Positions 8,141-17,345 of a stretch of 55,235 bases of DNA are shown here, one piece after another (within the stretch, counting starts at the first letter, position 1; the number at the start of each line of letters is the position of its first letter). The DNA is taken from assembly GCA_902760345.1 (NCBI GenBank), contig CACWFY010000021.1:1-55235 (forward strand), in the 5' to 3' direction. The notes beneath the pieces are model-generated. The model was not told the DNA's origin. It was given only the letters and a program-made list of their open reading frames with translations, and searched no databases. The translations under genes and the position numbers were made by a program. Source of the stretch: an uncultured Bacteroidales bacterium (lineage in GTDB: Bacteria; Bacteroidota; Bacteroidia; Bacteroidales; Bacteroidaceae).

Positions 8141-10059
8141 TATCTTCCTAACAGTACTAACATGGCATTAATATCGCTTGGTGACACTCCAGGAATTCTG
8201 CTGGCCTGAGCTAATGTTTCTGGTTGGATTCGTTCCAATTTCTGTCGTGCCTCTGTTGAGATGGCCGAAAGGTTAGGATAATCGAACTTTCCTTTAATCT
8301 TGATATTCTCCAAGCGGTGCATCTTGTCTGCTACCATTCTTTCCCGTTCGATATATCCTTTGTATTTGATATGTATCTCAGCCGCCTCCGCAATTTCTTC
8401 CTTACGGTTAGGCAACTGTTCGACGACTTCACGAAATTCTGGTACGATATCCATCAACTTCTGAAAGTTCAGCTCAGGACGTGCCACGAGGTCTTCCAAC
8501 TTACAGCCATAGACAAGTGGGGTAGAGCCCATAACTTCTAACGCGCCATTGACTACTTTAGGCTTAATGGCATATGTACGACAGAATTCTTCGATTCTTT
8601 CGATAGCATCTTTCTTCTGTAGCCACCAGTCATAGCGTTCCCTTTTGGCAATACCCAGCTCGTAGGCTTTTTCCGTCAGACGGGCATCAGCGTCGTCTTG
8701 TCGTAACAGGATGCGGTATTCTGCCCTTGAGGTAAACATGCGATAGGGTTCGTCGACGCCTTTTGTTACCAGATCATCAATGAGCACGCCAATGTACGCT
8801 TCGTCGCGCTTGAGCTCAAAGGTGGGGGTTATGGCGACAGAATCGCCAGAAACACCGCCAGCCTTCAGTGCTGCGTTGATACCTGCTAATGTACCTTGTC
8901 CACCCGCTTCTTCATACCCCGTTGTGCCATTTACCTGTCCAGCCATGAAGAGTCCGCCGATTAACTTTGATTCCAAGGAATGTTTTAGTTGTGTGGGGTC
9001 AAAGAAGTCATACTCGATCGCATAGCCAGGGCGATATACCTTTATGTCTCTTAAGGCAGGTATCTTTTTCAACGCCTCTATCTGCACATCCATCGGCAGG
9101 CTGGAAGAAAAACCGTTCAGATACATCTCGTTGGTATCTTCGCCTTCTGGTTCCAGAAACAGCAGATGCTGTGGACGATCAGGGAAGGTAACGAGTTTTG
9201 TTTCTATCGAAGGACAATAACGCGGGCCTATCGATTTGATTTGTCCGTTATAGAGTGGAGAGTCATCTAGTCCGCCCAGTAAAGTCTGGTGTACTTCTGG
9301 ATTGGTATAACAGACCCAACAAGGCAGTTGCTGCAATGGACGTGATTCACCCATATATGAGAACTTATAATAGCCGTTTTCGCCATCCTGTCGTTCCATG
9401 TCTTCGAAGTGTATGGAACGTTTGTCGATACGAACAGGCGTACCTGTCTTCATTCGAGCAGAACGGATTCCGTGACAGGTGATACTTTCTGTAAAGTGAG
9501 GTACGGCGGGTTCAGCAATGCGTCCGCCGGGTACCATCTTCCGTCCGATGTGCATCAAGCCATTGAGAAAGGTACCTGCGGTAATGATGACAGCTTTGGC
9601 TCGGATTTCTGCGCCCCAAATAGTACGTATGCCAACTACTTGCTTTCCGATGGGAAAACCATCGAACACACTTTCTACCAGCAGCTCGTCGGCCTGGTCT
9701 TGCCAAATATCGAGGTTGGCTGTTGCGTCTAGAACAGAGCGCCATTTCCAAATGAATTTCCCTCTGTCACACTGGGCACGAGGACTCCATACGGCTGGTC
9801 CTTTGCTTCGGTTTAGCATGCGGAATTGGATAGCGGTAGCATCAGTTACTAAGCCCATCTGACCGCCTAAGGCGTCAATCTCACGGACTATCTGTCCTTT
9901 GGCAATGCCGCCTATGGCAGGGTTGCACGACATCTGTGCTATCTTGTTCATGTCCATGGTCACCAGCAATGTCTTTGCACCCATATTGGCCGAGGCCGTT
10001 GCAGCCTCACAGCCAGCATGTCCGCCACCAATTACTATTACGTCGTATTTCAGTATCAT
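8140..10059 (-). CDS. mnmG: tRNA uridine-34 carboxymethylaminomethyl-modifying FAD enzyme
   Basis: A 639-aa flavoprotein (older name GidA) that works with MnmE to install cmnm5U at the wobble position of certain tRNAs. The N-terminal FAD Rossmann motif is VIVIGGGHAGCEAA near residue 7. MnmG signatures follow: CNPAIGGIAKG, GGLDDSPLYNGQIKS-like IGPRYCPSIE, and the GTTGYEEAGGQG loop. The helical C-terminal domain binds tRNA and MnmE and ends in IPGVSPSDINAMLVLL. Length is standard. Its start is 1 nt from the yraN stop, so both are one unit. mnmG is often near the origin and parS in bacteria, which agrees with the adjacent sites. Confidence 0.97.
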   Translation of the reverse strand: MILKYDVIVIGGGHAGCEAATASANMGAKTLLVTMDMNKIAQMSCNPAIGGIAKGQIVREIDALGGQMGLVTDATAIQFRMLNRSKGPAVWSPRAQCDRGKFIWKWRSVLDATANLDIWQDQADELLVESVFDGFPIGKQVVGIRTIWGAEIRAKAVIITAGTFLNGLMHIGRKMVPGGRIAEPAVPHFTESITCHGIRSARMKTGTPVRIDKRSIHFEDMERQDGENGYYKFSYMGESRPLQQLPCWVCYTNPEVHQTLLGGLDDSPLYNGQIKSIGPRYCPSIETKLVTFPDRPQHLLFLEPEGEDTNEMYLNGFSSSLPMDVQIEALKKIPALRDIKVYRPGYAIEYDFFDPTQLKHSLESKLIGGLFMAGQVNGTTGYEEAGGQGTLAGINAALKAGGVSGDSVAITPTFELKRDEAYIGVLIDDLVTKGVDEPYRMFTSRAEYRILLRQDDADARLTEKAYELGIAKRERYDWWLQKKDAIERIEEFCRTYAIKPKVVNGALEVMGSTPLVYGCKLEDLVARPELNFQKLMDIVPEFREVVEQLPNRKEEIAEAAEIHIKYKGYIERERMVADKMHRLENIKIKGKFDYPNLSAISTEARQKLERIQPETLAQASRIPGVSPSDINAMLVLLGR

Positions 10060-10060
10060 C

Positions 10061-10414
10061 TTAGAAAGCCTCTTTTATATGTTCAATAGCTGGCGTGTTG
10101 TTCTCAGTCCCCACCACGGTGATGACGTCAAAACGGACTTCCAAATCTATATGCTTATATTTGACATAGTGGTTGGCAGCTTGTTGAAGATGAACAATCT
10201 TCTGGTAGTCAACAGCCATTTCCGGATCAGTATACAGGCGGTTGCGTCTGGTTTTCACTTCAACAATAACGAGTGTTTGACCATCCAGTGCAATGATATC
10301 CAGGTCGCGGTGTCCCGACTTCCAGTTGCGCTCGATGATGGTGTAGCCTTGCCGCTGAAGATAGTCTGCAGCAATGTCTTCTCCCCATTTTCCTAACTCG
10401 TTGTGTGATGCCAT
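10061..10414 (-). CDS. UPF0102 (YraN) family endonuclease-like protein
   Basis: A 117-aa protein with the restriction-endonuclease-like fold of the YraN family. It shows the N-terminal LGKWGEDIAADYLQRQGY helix, the metal-site segment HRDLDIIALDG and the strand VIVEVKTR, giving the D...ExK arrangement. Its cellular role is not settled. The frame extends to a TTG at 10444, but a consensus -7 box at 10442-10449 makes the ATG at 10414 (MASHNELGK) the better start. Confidence 0.85.
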   Translation of the reverse strand: MASHNELGKWGEDIAADYLQRQGYTIIERNWKSGHRDLDIIALDGQTLVIVEVKTRRNRLYTDPEMAVDYQKIVHLQQAANHYVKYKHIDLEVRFDVITVVGTENNTPAIEHIKEAF

Positions 10415-10441
10415 AGAGTGATGTTTGTCCTTATTCGAGTG

Positions 10442-10449
10442 CAAAGATA
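10442..10449 (-). promoter_or_regulatory. -7 promoter box of the yraN-mnmG-apt-uvrC run
   Basis: Minus-strand TATCTTTG, a perfect TAnnTTTG, 27 nt before the chosen yraN ATG. It is the first clear promoter upstream of the run. Confidence 0.6.
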
Positions 10450-10492
10450 CTAATAAAATTTTGTATAAATTGCAATTTTTATCACGAAAACG

Positions 10493-10524
10493 TTTGCGTA
10501 TTTCATAAAAATGTAGTAACTTTG
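10493..10524 (+). promoter_or_regulatory. Promoter of frdCAB
   Basis: TTTG at 10493-10496 and TAACTTTG at 10517-10524 are separated by 20 nt, a textbook Bacteroidetes sigma-ABfr promoter. The leader to the frdC ATG is about 60 nt. Confidence 0.8.
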
Positions 10525-10589
10525 TCCTCTCAACGTGCCTGCACGTACCTATTATCGAGTATTTATTATTTAATTTAATTCAATATTTT

Positions 10590-11297
10590 ATGTGGTTAAT
10601 CAATTCATCAATTGGTCGTAAAGTTGTAATGTCCGTTACGGGTGTTGCGCTTATTTTGTTCCTGACCTTTCATGGTTGTATGAACGTGGTAGCGCTATTC
10701 TCTGAGGAAGGTTACAACATGATTTGCGAATTCCTGGGTGCCAACTGGTATGCTGTTGTAGCTACACTTGGTCTGGCTGCCTTGGCAGTGATTCACATTG
10801 TCTATGCATTCATCCTGACTGCACAGAACCGTACGGCTCGTGGTGACAATCGCTACGAGGTTGCTACTACGGTCAATTACGGTAAGGTTGAGTGGGCTTC
10901 AAAGAACATGCTCGTTCTGGGTATTATCATCTTGATTGGTCTGTTGCTCCACTTGTGGAACTTCTGGTACAACATGATGTTCGCAGAACTCGTAGGTGCT
11001 ATGCCCGCCATCAGTCCTACTGACGGTTTCGGTTGGATTAAGGAGACTTTCTCGAATCCTGTCTTCGTTGTGCTTTACATCGTATGGCTTGTTGCTATCT
11101 GGTTCCATCTCTCTCATGGTTTCTGGTCAGCTATGCAGACCTTCGGTTGGAGTGGTAAGATTTGGCTGAAGCGCTGGATGTGCATTGGCAACATCTATGT
11201 GACCCTGCTCTTCCTGGCCTTCCTCGTTGTAGTTTTGGCTTTCGCTTTTGGTTGCGCTCCTTCACTTTGTGATAGCGCTTGTTGCGCTGCCTGCTAA
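10590..11297 (+). CDS. frdC: Fumarate reductase/succinate dehydrogenase cytochrome b subunit
   Basis: A 235-aa integral membrane diheme cytochrome b558 of the single-subunit anchor type. Five hydrophobic spans are visible at roughly 13-33, 47-73, 107-127, 152-175 and 197-220; histidines within or near the helices (FHGC, IHIVYA, LLHLWNF, WFHLSHGF) can ligate haem. It takes electrons from menaquinol and passes them to FrdB. It is first in the frdC-frdA-frdB operon used for anaerobic fumarate respiration and succinate formation. The C-terminus is Cys-rich (CAPSLCDSACCAAC), which is unusual and unexplained. Confidence 0.93.
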   Translation: MWLINSSIGRKVVMSVTGVALILFLTFHGCMNVVALFSEEGYNMICEFLGANWYAVVATLGLAALAVIHIVYAFILTAQNRTARGDNRYEVATTVNYGKVEWASKNMLVLGIIILIGLLLHLWNFWYNMMFAELVGAMPAISPTDGFGWIKETFSNPVFVVLYIVWLVAIWFHLSHGFWSAMQTFGWSGKIWLKRWMCIGNIYVTLLFLAFLVVVLAFAFGCAPSLCDSACCAAC

Positions 11298-11325
11298 TTG
11301 TTAACTTTTAAATCTGAAAGAAATT

Positions 11326-13210
11326 ATGGCAAAAGTAATTGATTCTAAGATTCCCGCAGGACCAGTGCCTGAGAAATGGAAGGAATATAAGGCTCATCAG
11401 CGTCTCGTAAACCCCAAGAACAAGCTGAAGCTCGACGTGATCGTCGTTGGTACCGGTTTGGCTGGTGCTTCTGCAGCTGCTTCACTTGGTGAGATGGGCT
11501 TCAACGTGATTAACCTGTGTATTCAGGATTCTCCCCGTCGCGCTCACTCTATCGCCGCTCAGGGTGGTATCAACGCCGCCAAGTGCTATCAGAACGATGG
11601 TGACTCTATCTACCGTCTGTTCTACGATACCGTAAAGGGTGGTGACTATCGTGCTCGCGAGGCCCAACCGTTCATTCGGTGGTGCTCAGGTAAGCCGCAC
11701 ATTCTACGCTAAGGGTCAGACCGGTCAGCAGCTGCTGCTCGGTGCCTATAGCTCACTGAGCTGTCAGGTCAATGCCGGCAAGGTGAAGCTCTACACCCGT
11801 TACGAAATGGAAGATGTGGTCATCGTTGATGGTCGCGCTCGTGGTATTATCGCCAAGGATTTGACAACAGGTAAGCTGGTTCGTTTCTCTGCAAATGCTG
11901 TTGTCATTGCTACTGGTGGATACGGAAATACCTACTTCCTCTCTACCAACGCTATGGGGTGCAACTGCTCTGCTGCCGTTCAGTGCTATCGCAAGGGTGC
12001 TTACTTTGCAAATCCCTCTTACGTTCAGATTCACCCCACCTGTATCCCCGTTCATGGTGACAAGCAGTCTAAGCTGACGTTGATGTCTGAGTCACTGCGT
12101 AACGACGGTCGTATCTGGGTGCCGAAGAACATCGAGGATGCCAAGGCTCTGCAGGCTGGTACCAAGCAGGGGTGGGAGATTCCTGAGGAGGATCGCGACT
12201 ACTATCTGGAGCGCCGTTATCCTGCATTTGGTAACCTCGTGCCTCGTGACGTGGCCTCTCGTGCCGCTAAGGAGCGCTGTGACAAGGGCTTCGGCGTGAA
12301 CAACACGGGTCTGGCCGTATTCCTCGACTTCTCTGAGTCAATCAATCGTCTGGGCATCGATGTTATCATGCAGCGCTATGGCAACCTCTTCGAGATGTAC
12401 GAGGAGATTACCGACGTATTCCCTGGCGACGTAGCCAACGAGATTAATGGCGTGAAGTACTACAAGCCCATGATGATCTATCCTGCTATCCACTACACAA
12501 TGGGTGGTATCTGGGTTGACTACGAGCTGCAGACCTCTATTCCTGGTTTGTTCGCTATTGGTGAGTGTAACTTCTCTGACCACGGTGCTAACCGTCTGGG
12601 TGCTTCTGCTCTGATGCAGGGTCTGGCCGATGGTTACTTCGTACTGCCTTACACCATTCAGAACTATCTGGCTGACCAGGCTGTATGGCCGAAGGTAAGC
12701 ACAGACCTGCCTGAGTTCGCTGAGGCTGAGAAGGCCGTTGACGCTGAGCAGGACCGTCTGCTGAACATCAAGGGTAAGCGTTCTGTCGATTCTATCCACA
12801 AGGAGCTCGGTCACATCATGTGGGAGTATGTGGGCATGGGTCGCACCGCTGAGGGCCTGAAGACCGGTCTGAAGAAGATGCACGAGCTTGAGAAGGAGTT
12901 CGACACCAACCTCTTCGTTCCTGGCACTAAGGAAGGTCTGAACATCGAGCTCGACAAGGCTATCCACCTGCGTGACTTCTTCACAATGGGTCAGCTCGTC
13001 GCCTTCGACGCTCTCTCTCGTAATGAGTCTTGCGGTGGTCACTTCCGCGAGGAGTATCAGACCGAGGAAGGCGAGGCTAAGCGCGACGACGAGAACTACT
13101 TCTACGTAGGCTGCTGGGAGTATAAAGGCAAGGGTAACGAGCCTACTCTGATTAAGGAACCCCTTGAATATGAAGCTATCAAAGTACAAACCCGTAATTA
13201 TAAGAATTAA
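11326..13210 (+). pseudogene. frdA: Fumarate reductase flavoprotein subunit, interrupted by deletion and frameshift
   Basis: Two overlapping frames make up one FrdA. The first (11326-11712) carries the FAD motif [19 protein letters not shown] and [11 protein letters not shown], then leaves the family sequence after GGDYRAREA. The second resumes family sequence at [14 protein letters not shown] (about 11665) and runs to 13210, including [11 protein letters not shown] and the C-terminal [13 protein letters not shown]-like end. About 32 residues of the family (NVYRLAEVSN... to ...GGMLD) are missing, consistent with a deletion of about 95 nt, so the reading frame breaks. The intact enzyme reduces fumarate to succinate using covalent FAD. 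Disruption is surprising for a succinate former with intact frdC and frdB; an assembly error is a serious alternative. Confidence 0.9.
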
Positions 13211-13215
13211 AGACT

Positions 13216-13974
13216 ATGGCTAAGAATATTTCATTCACCATTAAATTTTGGCGTCAGAATGGTCCGAAAGATGCGGGTCACTTCGATACGCACGAGATGC
13301 ACGACATCCCCGACGATACCTCCTTCCTCGAGATGCTCGACATCCTGAACGAGGAACTGATTAATGAAGGCAAGGAGCCCTTCGTATTCGATCATGACTG
13401 CCGCGAGGGTATCTGCGGTATGTGCTCGCTCTACATCAACGGTACGCCTCACGGTAAGACTGAGCGTGGTGCTACCACCTGTCAGCTCTACATGCGCCGC
13501 TTCAACGATGGTGACGTTATCACCGTCGAGCCTTGGCGCTCAGCAGCCTTCCCTGTTATCAAGGACTGTATGGTAGACCGCAATGCCTTCGATAAGATCA
13601 TCCAGGCTGGTGGTTATACCACTATCCGCACTGGTCAGGCTCAGGATGCCAACGCTATCCTCATTCCCAAGGAGGATGCCGACGAGGCTATGGACTGCGC
13701 ATCTTGCATCGGCTGTGGCGCTTGCGTAGCCGCTTGTAAGAACGGTTCAGCTATGCTGTTCGTCAGTTCGAAGGTTTCTCAGCTCGCCCTGCTTCCTCAG
13801 GGTCGCGTAGAGGCTGCCCGTCGTGTGAAGAACATGATTGCCAAGATGGACGAGCTCGGCTTCGGTAACTGCACCAACACTCGCGCCTGCGAGGCAGTAT
13901 GTCCTAAGAACGAGACCATCGCTAACATCGCCCGCCTGAACCGCGAGATGATCAAGGCAAAACTGGCTGACTAA
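13216..13974 (+). CDS. frdB: Fumarate reductase/succinate dehydrogenase iron-sulfur subunit
   Basis: A 252-aa protein wiring the cytochrome subunit to FrdA. The N-terminal plant-type ferredoxin domain binds [2Fe-2S] through CREGICGMC plus a later Cys (GATTC). The C-terminal domain carries [15 protein letters not shown] for the [4Fe-4S] cluster and [12 protein letters not shown] for the [3Fe-4S] cluster. All cluster ligands are present. It follows frdA by 5 nt and is followed by a strong terminator. Confidence 0.96.
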   Translation: MAKNISFTIKFWRQNGPKDAGHFDTHEMHDIPDDTSFLEMLDILNEELINEGKEPFVFDHDCREGICGMCSLYINGTPHGKTERGATTCQLYMRRFNDGDVITVEPWRSAAFPVIKDCMVDRNAFDKIIQAGGYTTIRTGQAQDANAILIPKEDADEAMDCASCIGCGACVAACKNGSAMLFVSSKVSQLALLPQGRVEAARRVKNMIAKMDELGFGNCTNTRACEAVCPKNETIANIARLNREMIKAKLAD

Positions 13975-14038
13975 AGTTGCAGACTTTTGTCAAGGCTTCA
14001 AAGCCGATTAATGTAATTACACATTAATTTATATAAAG

Positions 14039-14073
14039 AGCGCCGCAGATTCAGTTCTGTGGCGCTTTTTTTT
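14039..14073. terminator. Terminator between frdB and pgeF
   Basis: AGCGCCGCAGA pairs with TCTGTGGCGCT (one G-U pair) over a 6-nt loop, followed by a run of at least seven Ts on the plus strand. It ends frdCAB and may also end pgeF on the other strand. Confidence 0.88.
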
Positions 14074-14869
14074 ACTTTAGGATGATACCTGTGAAAATTC
14101 TGCCGCTGTTGATGCCCAAGCGGCGGGCCGAGAAATAGTCGTCGGCCTGTTGATAGGTGCAGATGGGCGACACCTTGATGTTTTCTTCCTGCAGACCAGC
14201 TGCGACGAGTTGTTGACGATTGCATTCAGGCAGGTCAATATGCCACTTGCTGCTGCCGCCAGCTGCCGCATATCTTTTCGAAATGCTTGCCATATCAAAG
14301 CCTGCTTGCCCGAAGGCGGCATACACCTCGTCGCCCACCTCAAAGCTGTCCATGTGGATACCTGGACCTATCTGTGCCACGAGGTGCTGAGGCTGCGTGC
14401 CATAGGCCTCTCTCATCGCCTCTACGGCCTTTTCGACGATACGCCCTACTGTTCCCCTCCATCCTGCATGAATGGCGCTGACAGCCTGTTTTTCCACGTC
14501 GTAGAGCAATATGGGTATGCAGTCAGCTGTCGACACGCCGATGCACACGCCTCTGAGGTTCGTCATCAGTGCATCAAAACCCTCTAGCGCCTCCTGCCTT
14601 TCTGTGCTGTTCAGCGACAGCAACTGCTCGTCTATGGTTGCTACCTTCGTCAGATGCACCTGATGGGGCATCACCAGCCGGTCGTCGCTGATGCCCAGCG
14701 TCTCGCACAGCGCCTCGCGGTTCTTCCGAATATCCTCTTCGTTGTCTCCACAATAGCGGTTGATGTTCAGCGCCGCATAGTTGCCTGTGCTGAAGCCCCC
14801 ATGCCGTGTCGTGCTAAATGCCGTCACGCCATGTCCCATCGTGTAATAGTCCAGTTTTGGCTGTATCAT
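14072..14869 (-). CDS. pgeF: PgeF/YfiH multicopper-oxidase-like purine nucleoside phosphorylase (laccase domain)
   Basis: A 265-aa single-domain protein of the YlmD/YfiH family. Zn-binding and catalytic signatures are visible: HQVHLTKVA (His), STADCIPILL (Cys) and AIHAGWRGTVGRIV (His). Family members act on purine nucleosides (adenosine, inosine) and in E. coli the homologue prevents L-Ser misincorporation into peptidoglycan. Which role holds here cannot be told from sequence. It starts 23 nt after the aldo/keto reductase gene, so the two are probably co-transcribed. Confidence 0.88.
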   Translation of the reverse strand: MIQPKLDYYTMGHGVTAFSTTRHGGFSTGNYAALNINRYCGDNEEDIRKNREALCETLGISDDRLVMPHQVHLTKVATIDEQLLSLNSTERQEALEGFDALMTNLRGVCIGVSTADCIPILLYDVEKQAVSAIHAGWRGTVGRIVEKAVEAMREAYGTQPQHLVAQIGPGIHMDSFEVGDEVYAAFGQAGFDMASISKRYAAAGGSSKWHIDLPECNRQQLVAAGLQEENIKVSPICTYQQADDYFSARRLGINSGRIFTGIILK

Positions 14870-14892
14870 GCTGTCTGTCCTTTTGGGTTATA

Positions 14893-15867
14893 TCAGCGAA
14901 GGCAGCGCAGATTCTTCGATAGCTGTGCTGTAGAGCTGGCGCCAACCAGAACGGAGGTGACACCTTGCTGTTTCAGTATCCAGCCCAGCGCCATCTCTGC
15001 CAGACTCTTTCCTTGTTGTTGTGCTTCTTCGTTCCATTGGCGTAGCTGCTCCAGCAGTTTTGGCGTCAGCATGTCCTGCCTCAGAAACTGGCCTTTCGAC
15101 ATCCGCGAGTCTTCAGGAATACCGTTCAGATAGCGGTCGGTGAGCAGTCCCTGAGCCAGCGGAGAGAAGGCGATAAAACCCACGCCAGCCTCTTGGCAGC
15201 ACTTCAGGATGCCTTCGTCAATGGGTTCCCTGTCCAGCATGTTCAGTTTCCCTTGGTAGATGAGCAAGGGCGTGTCGCGCTGTTTCAGATAGTCGATGGC
15301 AAATAGGGTCGCTTCCAGTGGCCACCGCGAGATGCCTATATACAAAGCCTTGCCGGCCCTGACAATATCCACCAGCGCCTGCAGCGTCTCCTCCAATGGC
15401 GTGTCAGGGTCGTAGCGATGGCTATAGAACAGGTCGACATAGTCCAGATGCATGCGTTTCAGACTTTGATCCAACGATGCTGTCAGATACTTACGCGACC
15501 CCCAGTTACCGTATGGTCCGGGCCACATGTCGTAGCCCGCCTTGGTCGATATAAAGAGCTCGTCGCGATAGGCGTGCAGGTCGTCGTCCATCACGCGTCC
15601 CAGCGTCTCTTCTGCTGTGCCGTAGGCCGGTCCGTAGTTGTTGGCCAGGTCAAAGTGTGTCACGCCGTGGTCGAAGGCGTAGCGCAGTATTTCGCGACTG
15701 CGTTCATACGGATCGACGCTTCCGAAGTTGTGCCACATGCCCAGGCTCACCTTGGGCAGCAAGATCCCTGAGCGTCCACAACGCTCATATTCCATTCCGT
15801 TCTCGTAGCGGCGCTCGTCGGCCTGATAGCTGGTCTGTTGTTCCATCTGTTTTTCTGTCTGTTTCAT
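14893..15867 (-). CDS. Aldo/keto reductase of the YghZ (L-glyceraldehyde 3-phosphate reductase) type
   Basis: A 324-aa NADPH-dependent (beta/alpha)8 reductase. Catalytic tetrad candidates are Asp and Tyr in HFDLANNYG, Lys in ISTKAGY and His in FYSHRYD. The NADP phosphate loop is near LVGASSTAQLSKNL. It resembles YghZ/Gpr, which reduces L-glyceraldehyde 3-phosphate and methylglyoxal. The ATG at 15867 (MKQTEKQ) is preferred over an upstream TTG at 15882. The C-terminus stops right after NLRCLR and lacks the last ~20 residues usual in the family, so a late frameshift or nonsense change is possible. Confidence 0.85.
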   Translation of the reverse strand: MKQTEKQMEQQTSYQADERRYENGMEYERCGRSGILLPKVSLGMWHNFGSVDPYERSREILRYAFDHGVTHFDLANNYGPAYGTAEETLGRVMDDDLHAYRDELFISTKAGYDMWPGPYGNWGSRKYLTASLDQSLKRMHLDYVDLFYSHRYDPDTPLEETLQALVDIVRAGKALYIGISRWPLEATLFAIDYLKQRDTPLLIYQGKLNMLDREPIDEGILKCCQEAGVGFIAFSPLAQGLLTDRYLNGIPEDSRMSKGQFLRQDMLTPKLLEQLRQWNEEAQQQGKSLAEMALGWILKQQGVTSVLVGASSTAQLSKNLRCLR

Positions 15868-15900
15868 GTCAGGTTTTCGCAATCAATTCGTTTTACCTCG

Positions 15901-15908
15901 CAAAGATA
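15901..15908 (-). promoter_or_regulatory. -7 promoter box of the aldo/keto reductase-pgeF unit
   Basis: Minus-strand TATCTTTG, a perfect TAnnTTTG, 33 nt upstream of the ATG at 15867. Confidence 0.6.
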
Positions 15909-16014
15909 CAACTTTTTTTCGAAAAACCAAAAACTTACGACTTTACCGCCATTTTTTAGGGTAAAATCGCTTATCCCTATTTTTTGACTTAGTATCATTT
16001 CGTGAAAGCATAGC

Positions 16015-16168
16015 TTTGACGTAGTGAATCCTACGTTTTGACATGATGAATGTGCCGTTTTGGCAGTCACAAAGTTACGCTTTGCCGTCGATCAAGTGCC
16101 ACATCGACGGTCATCAAGTGCCACATCGACGGTCATCAAGTGCCACATCGACGCCCATCTAATTCTGT
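16015..16168. repeat. Degenerate 22-bp tandem array upstream of the ECF sigma gene
   Basis: Seven 22-bp units start at 16015, 16037, 16059, 16081, 16103, 16125 and 16147. Units 5 and 6 are identical; unit 4 shares 16 of 22 bases with them, and units 1 and 2 share 15 of 22. Unit heads drift from TTTGAC through TTTGGC and TTTGCC to ATCGAC, and tails from GAATCCTACG to ATCAAGTGCC. The 22-bp step is about two helical turns, so each unit faces the same side of the DNA. The array fills most of the 382-bp gap between the reductase and the sigma gene, about 80 bp before the sigma ATG. Confidence 0.85.
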
Positions 16169-16249
16169 CTTCCGTCAATGAGAGTAGATTAGTTTTTTTT
16201 AACGGTATAGGCTGTCATATTTGTCAGTTCATGCCGTCTATTATGTGGA

Positions 16250-16765
16250 ATGAATAAAGAAATCAGCAAAGAGGACTTCGCCCGACTGGTGCAGCAATAC
16301 GCTTCACAGGTGCTTGACTTCACAACCCGACTGCTGTCAGATCGCAGGGAGGCAGAAGAAGTGGCGCAGGATGCCTTCGTGAAGGCCTTCCGCTCGTTGG
16401 ACACGTTCAATTTCCAGTCGTCGTTCTGCACATGGGTCTGCCGTATCGCCTACCATATGTCGCTGGACCGCCTGAAACGCCAGCACCCATACTACGTCGA
16501 CATCGACAACCTGCCGGCAATAGCAGACGAAGAGCTGTCGACAGGACGCGAGGAACGCATTGCCCTGATGGAAGAGGCCATCGACGACCTGACTAACGAC
16601 GAGCAACTGCTGATACATCTCTATTATTATGAAGACCGACCGTTGCGAGACATCGCCTACATCATGGACGTGGAGCCGAATGCGCTGGCTACCCGACTCC
16701 ACCGCATCAGGAAGAAACTATCACGGATGATTAAACAGAAAGAACATGGACAAGCTGACAGATAA
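16250..16765 (+). CDS. ECF-type RNA polymerase sigma factor
   Basis: A 171-aa extracytoplasmic-function sigma-70. Region 2 spans about 10-80 (YASQVLDFTTRLL, REAEEVAQDAFVKAFRSL, TWVCRIAYHMSLDRLKR) and binds the -10-like element. Region 4 spans about 105-160 (LTNDEQLLIHLYYYEDRPLRDIAYIM, LATRLHRIRKKL), the helix-turn-helix for the -35-like element. Region 3 is absent, as in ECF factors. Its end overlaps the next gene by 20 nt, typical of sigma/anti-sigma pairs. Confidence 0.92.
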   Translation: MNKEISKEDFARLVQQYASQVLDFTTRLLSDRREAEEVAQDAFVKAFRSLDTFNFQSSFCTWVCRIAYHMSLDRLKRQHPYYVDIDNLPAIADEELSTGREERIALMEEAIDDLTNDEQLLIHLYYYEDRPLRDIAYIMDVEPNALATRLHRIRKKLSRMIKQKEHGQADR

Positions 16766-17345
16766 AGACCTGCGCGAAGCCTTGCGCCGACGTGAAGCAC
16801 GCCGCGTGAAAACGGAAGTGCCCGCTGACTTCTGCGACAACGTGATGCAGGAGATAACTCCCAAGCCTGCACGTAGCCCCAGATATGCCTACATCGTTGC
16901 CCTTGCCGTAGCTGCGTGCATTGCTATTGCCGTACTGATGATTTGGCCAACGGATGGTGAGCATAAGTACGACGGGAGCGCACTCGCAGTACGACGCCTG
17001 CGTACTCACAGTATGACAAAAGTGCACTCGCAGCCAGACACCGTAGCACTTTCCGTTGTCCCCAAGAAAGTGGCTCAGGTTAGAGCTATGAAGCAGCCTC
17101 CCCAGCAAGTCCTAGCTAAGACATCGGCTACTGACAGCCTCGACTACTATATTAACAAGATAGAACGCGAACTGGCACAAGTGGACGACAGCCTCTATAT
17201 TGAGCGTATTCATCGGGTGATGCATGCTGACGAACGACTGCAGCGTATCGTCAACAGCTACATCCTGAATGAGTTGCACAAAGATGCCAAGTCCAGCGAG
17301 GCAAACAATATCAACAACGTAACAACAGACGATTATGAAGAATAG
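16746..17345 (+). CDS. Single-span membrane protein, candidate anti-sigma factor
   Basis: A 199-aa protein with a basic, charged N-terminal cytoplasmic segment (1-45), one transmembrane helix at about 47-67 (YIVALAVAACIAIAVLMI) and a ~130-residue outer part with a helical segment near 125-175 (YYINKIERELAQVDDSLYIERIHRV). No zinc-binding anti-sigma motif is seen and I do not recognise the family. Its place directly after the ECF gene, with a 20-nt overlap, and its topology (small inner domain, one span) make it the natural anti-sigma candidate. It overlaps the next gene by 11 nt. Confidence 0.65.
   Translation: MDKLTDKDLREALRRREARRVKTEVPADFCDNVMQEITPKPARSPRYAYIVALAVAACIAIAVLMIWPTDGEHKYDGSALAVRRLRTHSMTKVHSQPDTVALSVVPKKVAQVRAMKQPPQQVLAKTSATDSLDYYINKIERELAQVDDSLYIERIHRVMHADERLQRIVNSYILNELHKDAKSSEANNINNVTTDDYEE

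Noticed and set aside
12338-13189. 283-codon open frame antisense to frdA
   Set aside because: It mirrors the codon bias of frdA, has low-complexity hydrophobic composition and no recognisable domain.
16015-16168. CRISPR array
   Set aside because: The 22-bp units follow each other without spacers, drift in sequence, and no cas genes are present.
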